Assembly: GCA_000504425.1 (NCBI GenBank)
Contig: KI632513.1
Span: 3,490,533-3,554,532, forward strand
From: Rhodopseudomonas palustris JSC-3b
GTDB lineage: Bacteria > Pseudomonadota > Alphaproteobacteria > Rhizobiales > Xanthobacteraceae
Length of the DNA stretch: 64,000 bases
Direction of reading: 5' to 3'
The position numbers and the translations under genes are program-made. The notes under the pieces were generated by a model. The model saw nothing but the letters and a program-made list of their open reading frames with translations. It searched no databases and was not told where the DNA came from. Shown here piece after piece: positions 56,533 through 64,000 of the stretch; within the stretch, counting starts at the first letter, position 1; every line of letters begins with the position of its first letter.

Positions 56533-56607
56533 CAATGCCCGCGCTTTGCGCGGGCATTCGCGTTTTGGGCGGCTTGACGTGGATGGCCGGGACCAGCCGA
56601 CCATGAC
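56533..56607. repeat. Family A repeat, shortened copy
   Basis: AATGCCCGCGCTTTGCGCGGGCATT is a strong hairpin 26 nt past purH, followed by a degenerate second half (GTGGATGGCCGGGACCAGCCGACC). The CCACGTCTT linker is mostly deleted. It may serve as the purH terminator although a U-tract is missing. Confidence 0.7.
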
Positions 56608-56645
56608 GATTAGTTAAAAGCCCCGACTGGTCTCATACCAACGGC

Positions 56646-56787
56646 AATTGATACCAACCACTCAGCACGTCATGGCCGGGCTACGTCCCGGCCATCCATG
56701 TCTTTGATCTTGCGCCGCTTCCAAGACGTGGATGGCCGCGACAAGCGCGGGCATGACGAGTCAATGGTAGGCGCCGCTGGTATCAGG
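56646..56787. repeat. Family A palindromic repeat (reverse orientation) ending on the DAHP synthase stop
   Basis: Starts AATTGATACCAACC and runs through GGCCGGGCTACGTCCCGGCC, CCATGTCTTTGATCTTGCGCCGC, GTGGATGGCCGCGACAAGCGCGGGCAT to GCGCCGCTGGTATCA at 56771-56785. The last three bases (TCA, 56783-56785) are the stop codon, TGA, of the leftward DAHP synthase gene. The same overlap is seen at 19562. Confidence 0.85.
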
Positions 56788-57877
56788 CCGCGGCACCGCC
56801 GTGCTGCTGGCGCGCGGGTTGCCGGGCAGCGCGCTTGGCTTCCACGGCGGCGGCGAGTTCATGCAGCACGCTTTCGGTGGTCGCCCAGTCGATACAGCCA
56901 TCGGTGATGCTCTGGCCGTAGGTCAGCGGCTTATTCGGCATCACGTCCTGCCGGCCGGCCGCGATGTTGCTCTCGATCATCAGGCCGATGATGCGGTTGT
57001 CACCGGCCGCCACCTGACGCGCGACGTCGGCCGCCACCGCCGGCTGATTTTCCGGCTTCTTGCCGCTGTTGGCGTGGCTGGCATCGATCATCACGCGCGG
57101 CGCGACGCCGACCTTGCCGAGCACGGCTGCGGCGGCATCGACGCTTGCGGCGTCATAGTTCGGCGCAACGCCGCCGCGCAGGATGATGTGGCAGTCGCTG
57201 TTACCAGTGGTCGCCGCGATCGCGTTGCGGCCGCCCTTGGTGACCGCCATGAAATGATGCGGCTGCGCGGCCGATTTCACGGCCTCGGCCGCGATCCGGA
57301 CATTGCCATCGGTGCCGTTCTTGAAGCCGATCGGGCACGACAGGCCCGACGCCAGCTCGCGATGGATCTGGCTTTCGGTGGTGCGCGCGCCGATCGCGCC
57401 CCAGGCGATCAGATCGGCGATGTATTGCGGCGTGATCAGATCGAGGAATTCGGTCGCGGCCGGCAGGCCGAGCTTGTTCACGGCCGCAAGCACCTGCCGC
57501 GCCAGCCGCAGCCCCTTGTCGATCCGGAAGCTGCCATCGAGATCGGGGTCGTTGATCAGCCCTTTCCAGCCCACAGTGGTGCGCGGCTTTTCGAAATACA
57601 CCCGCATCACGATCACGAGCCGGTCGGCGAGGGCCTCGCGCAGCGCCGCCAGACGGCTGGCATAGTCCATGGCCGCAGCCGGATCGTGAATGGAACAAGG
57701 GCCGACGATGACAATCAGTCGGTCGTCGGCTCCGGTGAGGATGTCGTGAATCGCGCTGCGGGCGGCGGCAACGGTGCGCGTCGCGGCAAGCGTACGCGGA
57801 ATCTCGCGCATCACCTCGTCGGGTGTACTGAGTTCGGTGATCTGCTTGAGACGAAGGTCGTCGGTGGTGGTCAACAC
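56783..57877 (-). CDS. 3-Deoxy-7-phosphoheptulonate (DAHP) synthase, AroG/AroF class I
   Basis: A 364-residue class I (AroFGH-type) enzyme. It shows LIVIVGPCSIHDPAAAMDYASRL, MRVYFEKPRTTVGWKGLINDPDLDGSF, PAATEFLDLITPQYIADLIAWGAIGARTTESQ, GFKNGTDGNV and MIDASHANSGKKPENQ. It condenses PEP and erythrose 4-phosphate, the first shikimate-pathway step. The C-terminus carries a basic, Ala-rich tail. The start is GTG 57877 with AGGAG 9 nt upstream (57891-57887), inside a palindrome. A leader-peptide attenuator lies upstream. The stop lies in a repeat. Confidence 0.95.
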   Translation of the reverse strand: MLTTTDDLRLKQITELSTPDEVMREIPRTLAATRTVAAARSAIHDILTGADDRLIVIVGPCSIHDPAAAMDYASRLAALREALADRLVIVMRVYFEKPRTTVGWKGLINDPDLDGSFRIDKGLRLARQVLAAVNKLGLPAATEFLDLITPQYIADLIAWGAIGARTTESQIHRELASGLSCPIGFKNGTDGNVRIAAEAVKSAAQPHHFMAVTKGGRNAIAATTGNSDCHIILRGGVAPNYDAASVDAAAAVLGKVGVAPRVMIDASHANSGKKPENQPAVAADVARQVAAGDNRIIGLMIESNIAAGRQDVMPNKPLTYGQSITDGCIDWATTESVLHELAAAVEAKRAARQPARQQHGGAAA

Positions 57878-57917
57878 GGCAGTCTGCTCCTGATCAGGAG
57901 ACCCGCCGGCTTAAACG

Positions 57918-57945
57918 AAAAAGCCGCCAGGTCTGGCGGCTTTTC
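57918..57945 (-). terminator. Intrinsic terminator of the DAHP synthase leader
   Basis: On the leftward strand: AAAAGCCGCCAG-AC-CTGGCGGCTTTTT, a GC-rich stem followed by a run of T. It lies between the leader peptide stop (57965) and the DAHP synthase start (57877). Its upstream arm GCCGCCAG (57940-57933) can pair either with its downstream arm (57930-57923) or with an identical CTGGCGGC inside the leader (57994-57987), as expected of an attenuator. Confidence 0.88.
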
Positions 57946-57964
57946 GGATTTGATGCTGCAATCT

Positions 57965-58042
57965 TCAGATCGAGCGCAATCCTCCCGCCGCCAGCGAGCT
58001 GTCGTAATAAAAGTACCAAAACGAGGCGGTCGAGTGGATCAT
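57965..58042 (-). CDS. Aromatic-rich leader peptide of the DAHP synthase attenuator
   Basis: A 25-codon frame, ATG 58042 to TGA 57965. It reads MIHSTAS, then Phe-Trp-Tyr-Phe-Tyr-Tyr at residues 8-13, then DSSLAAGGLRSI. Six consecutive aromatic codons (2 Phe, 1 Trp, 3 Tyr) are exceptional and diagnostic of amino-acid attenuation. Codons 17-19 contain CTGGCGGC, the antiterminator strand. A ribosome stalled at codons 8-12 would leave it free to form the antiterminator, and one that finishes the peptide would cover it and let the terminator form. The predicted promoter would start transcription at the A of this ATG, so it is probably leaderless, as known for the S. meliloti trpL leader. Confidence 0.88.
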   Translation of the reverse strand: MIHSTASFWYFYYDSSLAAGGLRSI

Positions 58043-58048
58043 GCTCGT

Positions 58049-58077
58049 CCTATAGCCCAGACCGGCCTGATTGTCCA
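58049..58077 (-). promoter_or_regulatory. Predicted sigma-70 promoter of the DAHP synthase leader
   Basis: On the leftward strand: TGGACA (58077-58072), 17-bp spacer, TATAGG (58054-58049). The A of the leader ATG (58042) is 7 nt past the -10, the normal start-site distance. AGGACGAG overlaps the -10 end and resembles a ribosome-binding site, but would be absent from the transcript if the start is at 58042. Confidence 0.65.
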
Positions 58078-58152
58078 CGCGCGCGTTTTCGCGCGACGGC
58101 AATACCGCTCTGTGCCGAGAAAGCGCGCTAGACCATCACCTTAGCGCTTGGC

Positions 58153-59541
58153 TCACCGCCGCACCCGCACCGTGGCCAGCAGCGCCAGCCCCGCGACAAA
58201 GAACAGCACCAGCACCGCAAGCCCGCCTTTCTGGCTGGCGGTGAGCGCGGTGATCAGCCCGATCAGCATCGGGCCGATGAACGCCGTCACCTTGCCGGTC
58301 AGCGCGAACAGCCCGAAAAATTGCGTGACGCGCTCGCGCGGCGCCAGCTTGATCAGCAGCGTGCGCGAGGCCGCTTGCAGCGGGCCGCCAGCGATGCCGA
58401 TCAGGCTGCCGAGCAGCAGATAGGCTTGTTCCGCGGGCGAGGCGAACAGCCCGCCGCCCGGCTGCGGCGGCGTCACCGCCATGAACAGAATGGAATCGCG
58501 GTCGATCAGCAGGATGCCGAATACCGCGATCAGCAGCAGCACCAGGCTGCCCGCGATCACTCGCTTCGGTCCGAATGCATCGTCGAGCTTCCCGCCGAGA
58601 TAAGCGCCGCACGCCGCGGCGATCGCCAGCAGCACACCGAACGTGCCGATCTCCAGCGTGTGCCAGCCAAAGGTGCCGGCCGCATAGATGCCGCCAAAGG
58701 CAAACAGCGACACCAGCCCGTCGGTGTAGATCATGTTGGCGATCAGAAAGGTCGCCATCGCGCGGTGCTTTGGCAATTGCCGCAGCGTGTCGCGCAGTTC
58801 GGCAACTCCCTGGCGCAGCGCCGAGCGCACTTTGCTGCGCGCCGGGAAATCCGGCGTGAACAGAAACATCGGCAGTACGAACACCACGAACCACAGCGCG
58901 GTCAGCGGCCCGGTAATGCGGTCGCCCTGATGCGTCGCCGGATCGAGCCCGAACCAGGGCGTGATGCCGAACAGCGTGCGGCCGGTCTCGGGGCTGCCGG
59001 CGAGAAAGCCCAGCACCAGCACCAGCGACAGGATGCCGCCGACATAGCCGGTGGCCCAGCCGGTGCCGGACAGTCGGCCGATCTTTTCCGGCGGCACCAG
59101 CGTCGGCATCATCGCATTGTTGAATACGGTGGCGAATTCGACGCCGATGGTGGCGATGCCATAGGCGATCAGCAGCGGCAGGATCACGCTGGGATCGCCG
59201 GGCTTGCCGAACCACATCAGCGACGAGCCGATCACCAGCAGCGCGCCGAACGCGAAGATCCAGGGCTTGCGCCGGCCGCTGGCATCGGCGACCGCGCCGA
59301 GCAGCGGCGATGCCAGCGCGATCACCAAACCGGCGCTGCCAGTGGCAAAGCCCCACCATGATTGTCCGGTCGCCGGATCAGGCGCCACGAAGGTCGTGAA
59401 ATAAGGGGCGAAGATGAAGGTGGTGATCAGCGTGAAATAGGGCTGCGCCGCCCAATCGAACAAAATCCAGCCGATCACGGCGCGGCGCGGCGGATAGCTG
59501 GTGGGGGCGAGCGGCGTGCTCCCCGGCAAAGTGTCCGCCAT
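58153..59541 (-). CDS. UMF1/Atg22-type MFS transporter
   Basis: A 462-residue membrane protein with about 12 helices. The family opening VIGWILFDWAAQPYFTLITTFIFAPYF is present, as are the MFS loop GAVADASGRRKPWI and LGGKLDDAFGPKRV. UMF1 relatives include the vacuolar amino-acid exporter Atg22; bacterial substrates are unknown. It sits directly upstream (75 nt) of the DAHP synthase promoter on the same strand, and is divergent from ggt. Export of amino acids or peptides fits the neighbours (inference). Confidence 0.82.
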   Translation of the reverse strand: MADTLPGSTPLAPTSYPPRRAVIGWILFDWAAQPYFTLITTFIFAPYFTTFVAPDPATGQSWWGFATGSAGLVIALASPLLGAVADASGRRKPWIFAFGALLVIGSSLMWFGKPGDPSVILPLLIAYGIATIGVEFATVFNNAMMPTLVPPEKIGRLSGTGWATGYVGGILSLVLVLGFLAGSPETGRTLFGITPWFGLDPATHQGDRITGPLTALWFVVFVLPMFLFTPDFPARSKVRSALRQGVAELRDTLRQLPKHRAMATFLIANMIYTDGLVSLFAFGGIYAAGTFGWHTLEIGTFGVLLAIAAACGAYLGGKLDDAFGPKRVIAGSLVLLLIAVFGILLIDRDSILFMAVTPPQPGGGLFASPAEQAYLLLGSLIGIAGGPLQAASRTLLIKLAPRERVTQFFGLFALTGKVTAFIGPMLIGLITALTASQKGGLAVLVLFFVAGLALLATVRVRR

Positions 59542-59609
59542 GTCGCTGGTTCCTCCCGACAGATCCCCGCTTTGCCACAGCCGCGTCTTTCAGGATAGCT
59601 TTCCGAACC

Positions 59610-61370
59610 ATGGTGCAGACAACGTTCTTCCGGATCCGCCGCGGGCCGCATCGGCTGGCGTCGCTGCTGCTTTATTGCGGCATCATCACGGCGCTGCTGC
59701 TCGCCATCGCCAGCGCCCAGGACCGCCGCGGCGCCAGCGCGCCGCTCGGCGCACCAATGGCGGTGGTCGGCACGCGCGGCATGGTGGTCGCGCAGGAGCG
59801 GCTTGCTGCCGAGGTCGGCCGCGACGTGCTGGCCAAGGGCGGCAATGCGGTCGATGCCGCGGTCGCGACCGGCTTTGCGATGGCGGTGACCTATCCACGC
59901 GCCGGCAATATCGGCGGCGGCGGTTTCATGCTGATCCACCGCGCTGGCGGCGATGACGTCGCGATCGACTATCGCGAGACGGCGCCGGCCGCCGCCACTC
60001 GCGACATGTTCCTCGGCGCCGATGGCAAGCCCGACAACGCCAAATCGCGCGACAGCGCACTCGGCATCGGCGTGCCCGGCACCGTCGCCGGGCTAACGCT
60101 GGCGCTGGAGAAATACGGCTCCGGCAAATTCTCGCTCGCCGAGCTGTTGCAGCCGGCGATCGCTCTGGCGCGCGATGGCTTTGTGGTCAGCGATGATCTT
60201 GCCGATACGTTGCCGGATTGGCATCGCCGGCTGATGCGCTGGCCCTCGACCGCGCGCGTGCTGGCGCGGCCTGATGGTGGTCCCTATCGCGAGGGCGACC
60301 GGCTGGTGCAGGCCGATTTGGCGGCCACGCTTGAAGCGATCGCGGCGCAAGGCGCGCGCGGCTTCTATGACGGCCCCGTCGCCGACAGACTGGCGCGCGC
60401 GGTGCAGGATGCTGGCGGCCTGATCACGACCGAGGATCTGCGCTCCTATCAGGCGCTGATCCGCACGCCATTGCGCGGCAGTTACCGCGGCTATGACATC
60501 GTGGCGATGCCGCTGCCATCCTCGGCCGGGCCGGTGCTGATCGAGGCGCTCAACATTCTGGAAGGGCTGCCGCTGCGCGATGCGCCGCAAGGCTCGGCGC
60601 AGTCGCTGCATTGGCTGATCGAGGCGATGAAGCGCGGCTATGCCGACCGCGCCCGCTATCTCGGCGATCCGGCATTCGTCGATGCGCCGTTGTCGCGGCT
60701 GCTCGACAAGGATTTTGCCGCCAAGCAGCGCGCCTCGATCCATGCCGATCGCGCCACGCCCGCGACCGAGATGTTGCCGCCGCCGCGCGAGGGCGACAAC
60801 ACCACCCATTTTTCGGTGGTCGATGCGCAGGGCAACGCGGTCAGCAACACCACCACGCTGAATTTCTCCTATGGCGTCGGGCTGATCGCCGAGGGCACCG
60901 GCGTCTTGCTCAACAACGAACTCGATGACTTCACCGCCGCGCCCGGTGCCGCCAATGCCTTTGGCCTGGTTGGCTTTGAAGCCAATTTGCCGGGCCCCGG
61001 AAAACGGCCGCTGTCATCGATGGCGCCAACCATCGTGCTGAAAGACGGCAAGGTGCTGCTGGTCACCGGCTCGCCGGGCGGCAGCCGCATCATTTCCGCG
61101 GTGCTGCAGGTGATGGTCAATGTGCTCGACTATCAGATGGACGTCGCCGCCGCGGTGGCGGCGCCGCGCGTCCATCATCAATGGCAGCCCGATGAAGTGC
61201 GGGTCGAGCGCGGTTTTGATCCGGCGGTGGTGGGCGCGTTGCAGAGCAGAGGTCACCGCATCGTGACGCCGCTCGGCCAGACCTCGGCGAACTCGATCCT
61301 GATGACCGCGCAAGGCCCGCGCGGCGCGCCCGATCCGCGCACCCGCGGCGCGGCGGCGGCAGCGGAGTAA
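59610..61370 (+). CDS. ggt: Gamma-glutamyltransferase
   Basis: A 586-residue Ntn-hydrolase precursor with an N-terminal signal or anchor (LASLLLYCGIITALLLAIASA). It has GGNAVDAAVATGFAMAVTYP, AGNIGGGGFMLIH and DYRETAP in the large subunit. The autoprocessing nucleophile is Thr398 in NTTHFSVV; NTTTLNFSYG and GSPGGSRI follow in the small subunit. It hydrolyses or transfers the gamma-glutamyl group of glutathione in the periplasm. The 68-bp gap to the divergent MFS gene holds both promoters. Confidence 0.94.
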   Translation: MVQTTFFRIRRGPHRLASLLLYCGIITALLLAIASAQDRRGASAPLGAPMAVVGTRGMVVAQERLAAEVGRDVLAKGGNAVDAAVATGFAMAVTYPRAGNIGGGGFMLIHRAGGDDVAIDYRETAPAAATRDMFLGADGKPDNAKSRDSALGIGVPGTVAGLTLALEKYGSGKFSLAELLQPAIALARDGFVVSDDLADTLPDWHRRLMRWPSTARVLARPDGGPYREGDRLVQADLAATLEAIAAQGARGFYDGPVADRLARAVQDAGGLITTEDLRSYQALIRTPLRGSYRGYDIVAMPLPSSAGPVLIEALNILEGLPLRDAPQGSAQSLHWLIEAMKRGYADRARYLGDPAFVDAPLSRLLDKDFAAKQRASIHADRATPATEMLPPPREGDNTTHFSVVDAQGNAVSNTTTLNFSYGVGLIAEGTGVLLNNELDDFTAAPGAANAFGLVGFEANLPGPGKRPLSSMAPTIVLKDGKVLLVTGSPGGSRIISAVLQVMVNVLDYQMDVAAAVAAPRVHHQWQPDEVRVERGFDPAVVGALQSRGHRIVTPLGQTSANSILMTAQGPRGAPDPRTRGAAAAAE

Positions 61371-61492
61371 CGCTTGGCGCGGCCTGTCGACACAAGCCGC
61401 GCGACCAATGATCTGCTTGGTGGCTGCCGCGATTTCCGTTAGCACGGCAGATCAAGGAAACACGCGCCACGGCGCCAACAAAGGGACGGAAC

Positions 61493-62383
61493 ATGGCATC
61501 ACTGCAAGGCAAGACGCTGTTCATCACCGGTGCGAGCCGCGGCATTGGATTGGCGATCGCGCTGCGCGCGGCGCGCGACGGCGCCAATGTCGCGATCGCG
61601 GCCAAGACCGCGGAGCCGCATCCCAAACTGCAGGGCACCATCTACACCGCCGCCGAGGAAATCCGCGCCGCGGGCGGCCGGGCGCTGCCGCTGGTGTGCG
61701 ACATTCGCGATGAAGCCCAGGTGATCGCCGCGATCGATCAGACCGTGGCCGAATTCGGCGGCATCGACGTCTGCGTCAACAATGCCAGCGCGATCAGCCT
61801 GACCAACTCCCAGGCCACCGACATGAAGCGCTACGACCTGATGATGGGCATCAACAGCCGCGGTACCTTCATGGTGTCGAAATATTGCATTCCGCATCTG
61901 AAGAAGTCGGACAATCCGCACATCCTGATGCTGTCGCCGCCGCTCGACATGAATGTGAAATGGTTCGAGCATTCCACCGCTTATACCATGGCGAAGTTCG
62001 GCATGAGCATGGTGGTGCTCGGCCTGTCCGGCGAGCTGAAGCGCGCCGGCATCGCGGTCAACGCGCTGTGGCCGCGTACGACAATTGCCACCGCCGCGGT
62101 CGGCAATCTGCTCGGCGGCGACGCCATGATCCGTTGCAGCCGCACCCCGGAGATCATGGGCGATGCCGCGCATGCGATCCTCATCAAGCCGGCGCGGGAA
62201 TTCACCGGGCAGTTCTGCATCGACGACAAGGTGCTCTATGCCGCTGGCGTCACCGATTTCGAGCACTACCGGGTCGATCCGAGCGCGCAGCTGATGTCGG
62301 ATTTCTTCGTGCCGGATGATGACGTGCCGCCGCCTGGCGTCAGCGTGATGCCGCTGCCGTCGGTCTCGGCCGCCAAGGCGTAA
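61493..62383 (+). CDS. HSDL2-like short-chain dehydrogenase
   Basis: A 296-residue SDR. The cofactor loop is TGASRGIGLAIALRAARDGANV with IAAKTAEPHPKLQGTIYTAA, the hallmark of the hydroxysteroid dehydrogenase-like 2 group. VNNASAISLTN, HSTAYTMAKFGMSMV (Tyr and Lys) and WPRTTIATAAVGNLLGGD follow. The substrate is unknown; relatives are tied to fatty acid or terpenoid metabolism. GGGACGGA precedes the ATG. Probably the first gene of a three-gene unit with the next two (gaps of 152 and 54 nt). Confidence 0.85.
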   Translation: MASLQGKTLFITGASRGIGLAIALRAARDGANVAIAAKTAEPHPKLQGTIYTAAEEIRAAGGRALPLVCDIRDEAQVIAAIDQTVAEFGGIDVCVNNASAISLTNSQATDMKRYDLMMGINSRGTFMVSKYCIPHLKKSDNPHILMLSPPLDMNVKWFEHSTAYTMAKFGMSMVVLGLSGELKRAGIAVNALWPRTTIATAAVGNLLGGDAMIRCSRTPEIMGDAAHAILIKPAREFTGQFCIDDKVLYAAGVTDFEHYRVDPSAQLMSDFFVPDDDVPPPGVSVMPLPSVSAAKA

Positions 62384-62535
62384 CGCGGCCGCTCCTAACC
62401 CACTACGGACCAGGCACGGCGGTCCGCCCTGCGCGGACCGCCGGTCGCTTGCGGCAAAGTTGTTGAAATGATCACCATCATATGAACAATGGGGCCGGGC
62501 GGCTTAAGACCGCCGGTCATCAGGAGGAAGCCACC

Positions 62536-63135
62536 ATGCCCGCCGCGCCGCAGTTCCTGTTCGACGTCGGCAGTCCCAATGCCTATCTCGCCCATCTGGC
62601 GATCCCGGCGATCGAACAGCGCATCGGCGTCAAGTTCGACTACGTGCCGGTGCTGCTCGGCGGCATCTTCAAGGCCACCAACAACAAGTCGCCGATGGAG
62701 GCGCTGGCTGGCATCAAGAACAAGCTGGAATTCATGGAGACCGAGACCCGGCGTTTCCTGAAGCGCTACAACGTGCCGCGCTACGTCTGGAACCCGCATT
62801 TCCCGGTCAATACCTTGAACCTGATGCGCGGCGCGGTCGCCGCGCGCCGGGAGGGGATCTTGGCGCCCTATGTGGAGGCGGCGTTCTTCCATATGTGGGC
62901 GGAGCCAAAGCCGATGGGCGATCTGCAGGTCGCGGCGGCGGCGCTGACCGCGTCCGGGCTCGACGGCGCTGGCCTCTTGGAACGCGCGCAGCATCCCGAC
63001 GTCAAAGCCGAACTGATCGCCAATACTGAGGACGCGGTGAAGCGCGGCGCGTTCGGCGCGCCGACTTTCTTTGTCGGTGACGAGATGTTCTTTGGCAAAG
63101 AGCAGCTGCGCGATGTCGAGGAGATGTTGGCGTAG
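62536..63135 (+). CDS. 2-Hydroxychromene-2-carboxylate isomerase-like (kappa GST) protein
   Basis: A 199-residue DsbA-fold protein. FLFDVGSPNAYLAH contains the catalytic Ser/Asn loop, followed by YVPVLLGGIFKATNNKSP and the C-terminal AFGAPTFFVGDEMFFGKEQLRDVEEM. Such enzymes use glutathione to isomerise hydroxychromene carboxylates in naphthalene-type degradation; many relatives have unknown substrates. ATG 62536 has a GGAGG 8 nt upstream; a longer frame from 62482 is not favoured. Confidence 0.9.
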   Translation: MPAAPQFLFDVGSPNAYLAHLAIPAIEQRIGVKFDYVPVLLGGIFKATNNKSPMEALAGIKNKLEFMETETRRFLKRYNVPRYVWNPHFPVNTLNLMRGAVAARREGILAPYVEAAFFHMWAEPKPMGDLQVAAAALTASGLDGAGLLERAQHPDVKAELIANTEDAVKRGAFGAPTFFVGDEMFFGKEQLRDVEEMLA

Positions 63136-63189
63136 TTGCCTTCGCGGCCGGTGCCGCGCCAGGAACGGATCGCTGTACAGGAGGATGAA

Positions 63190-63921
63190 GTGGCTGAACG
63201 CAACGCGAGCGCCGCGGTGATCGGGGCCGGCGATTATATCGGCGCCGAGATCGCCAAGAAATTTGCCGCCGAAGGTTTCACGGTGTTTGCCGGGCGGCGC
63301 CAGGGCGACAAGCTGCAGCCGCTGGTCGATGAGATCGAGGCCGCGGGCGGCCGGGTGGTGGCGCGCTCGCTCGATGCCCGCGACGAGCAGCAGGTGGCGT
63401 CGTTTCTGAACGAGGCCGACGCCCATGCGCCGCTCGATGTCTGCATCTTCAATATCGGCGCCAATGTCCGTTTTCCGATTCTCGACACCAGCGAACGGGT
63501 GTTCCGCAAGGTGTGGGAGATGGCGTGCTATGCCGGCTTTCTCAGCGGGCGCGAAGCGGCCCGGCTGATGATGCCGCGCGGCCGCGGCGCGATCTTCTTC
63601 ACCGGCGCCACCGCCAGCCTGCGCGGCGGTGCCGGCTATGCGGCCTTTGCCGCTGCCAAATTCGGGCTGCGCGCGGTGGCGCAGTCGATGGCGCGGGAAC
63701 TGGGGCCGCACAACATCCATGTCGCGCATCTGATCATCGACGCTGGGGTCGACACCGCCTGGGTGCGCGAGCGCCGCGCCGAGGGCGGTTCCTCGCTCGA
63801 TCACGACAGCGTGCTGATGCCGCCAGCAGCGGTCGCCGCCGCCTATTGGCAGCTCTATCAGCAGCCCAATAGCGCCTGGACCTTTGAAATGGATATCCGG
63901 CCGTTCAAGGAGAAATGGTAG
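63190..63921 (+). CDS. SDR-family protein with altered active site
   Basis: A 243-residue Rossmann protein: AVIGAGDYIGAEIAKKFAAEGFTVFAGRR, CIFNIGANVRFPI, FFTGATASLRGGAGYAAFAAAKFGLRAVAQSMAREL. In classical SDRs the motif is Y-x3-K; here the residue four before Lys157 is Phe153, although Tyr150 lies close by. GTG 63190 with GGAGG 5 nt upstream is the chosen start. It follows the isomerase gene by 54 nt, so it is likely in the same operon. Redox activity is uncertain. Confidence 0.8.
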   Translation: MAERNASAAVIGAGDYIGAEIAKKFAAEGFTVFAGRRQGDKLQPLVDEIEAAGGRVVARSLDARDEQQVASFLNEADAHAPLDVCIFNIGANVRFPILDTSERVFRKVWEMACYAGFLSGREAARLMMPRGRGAIFFTGATASLRGGAGYAAFAAAKFGLRAVAQSMARELGPHNIHVAHLIIDAGVDTAWVRERRAEGGSSLDHDSVLMPPAAVAAAYWQLYQQPNSAWTFEMDIRPFKEKW

Positions 63922-64000
63922 CCGCGCGATCTGCCGGTTCCACCTCGCCGTTGCAGCTGACCGTTCCAACTGGCCCGCGCGAACCGCGTGTCTTGGCCGC
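63915..64000 (+). CDS. Possible next gene, cut by the window edge
   Basis: An ATG at 63915 overlaps the preceding stop (ATGGTAG) and the frame stays open to the end of the window: MVAARSAGSTSPLQLTVPTG and onward. GGAG is only 2-3 nt before the ATG. Too short to identify; the compact overlap with the SDR gene is the main support. Confidence 0.3.
   Translation, partial: MVAARSAGSTSPLQLTVPTGPREPRVLA

Overview
This window reads as a high-GC alphaproteobacterial chromosome of the Rhodopseudomonas/Bradyrhizobium type (order Hyphomicrobiales). The evidence is the GC-rich codon use, the alphaproteobacterial gene neighbourhoods (tsaD-gpsA-EVE, hemD-mitofilin-HemY domain, SDHAF4-like/rsmB/heparinase/purH), the periplasmic Sox system, and three families of short palindromic repeats typical of these genera. 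It is mostly core chromosome; I see no phage, transposase or CRISPR array.

Layout. 0-8 kb: thiosulfate oxidation (soxA, soxX and a GlcG/HbpS-like protein leftward; soxY, soxZ, soxB, soxC, soxD and a YeeE/YedE sulfur transporter rightward). 8-10.4 kb: feoA-feoB ferrous iron uptake. 10.6-15 kb: a secreted nuclease, small orphan proteins, a double-hotdog thioesterase and a TehB-like methyltransferase. 14.8-22 kb: two acyl-CoA dehydrogenases, a PEBP protein, a PaaX-type repressor and acetyl-CoA synthetase. 22-30 kb: methyltransferase, EVE protein, gpsA, tsaD, then hemD, a mitofilin-like protein and a HemY-domain TPR protein; the often-adjacent hemC is missing. 30-33 kb: an acyltransferase and a large polytopic membrane protein, possibly linked to surface polysaccharide. 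33-37 kb: tRNA-Thr(CGT), a Cys-rich secreted protein, a TerB protein, an SDR, tRNA-Ala(CGC), YggT, DUF167 and folD. 37-45.5 kb: M20 peptidase, ppa, GNAT, quinone reductase, IalB-like protein, rlmN, a membrane protein and a PAP2 phosphatase. 45.6-50 kb: argG, alkaline phosphatase and a membrane-anchored nuclease. 50-56.5 kb: an orphan two-gene unit, an SDHAF4-like protein, rsmB, a heparinase-like protein and purH. 56.8-64 kb: DAHP synthase with an attenuator, a UMF1-type MFS protein, gamma-glutamyltransferase and a catabolic-looking SDR/isomerase/SDR operon.

The most notable signal is in front of the DAHP synthase gene. A 25-codon reading frame carries Phe-Trp-Tyr-Phe-Tyr-Tyr, its predicted promoter places transcription start at its AUG, and it is followed by mutually exclusive antiterminator and terminator hairpins. 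This is the layout of a ribosome-mediated attenuator sensing all three aromatic amino acids. Other points are a MITE-like repeat whose end coincides with the stop codons of two genes, tandem palindromic repeats at 37.2 and 47.0 kb, a perfect 15-bp inverted repeat upstream of acs, and several enzymes with a changed catalytic residue. All functions are inferred by reading the sequence; no database search was run.
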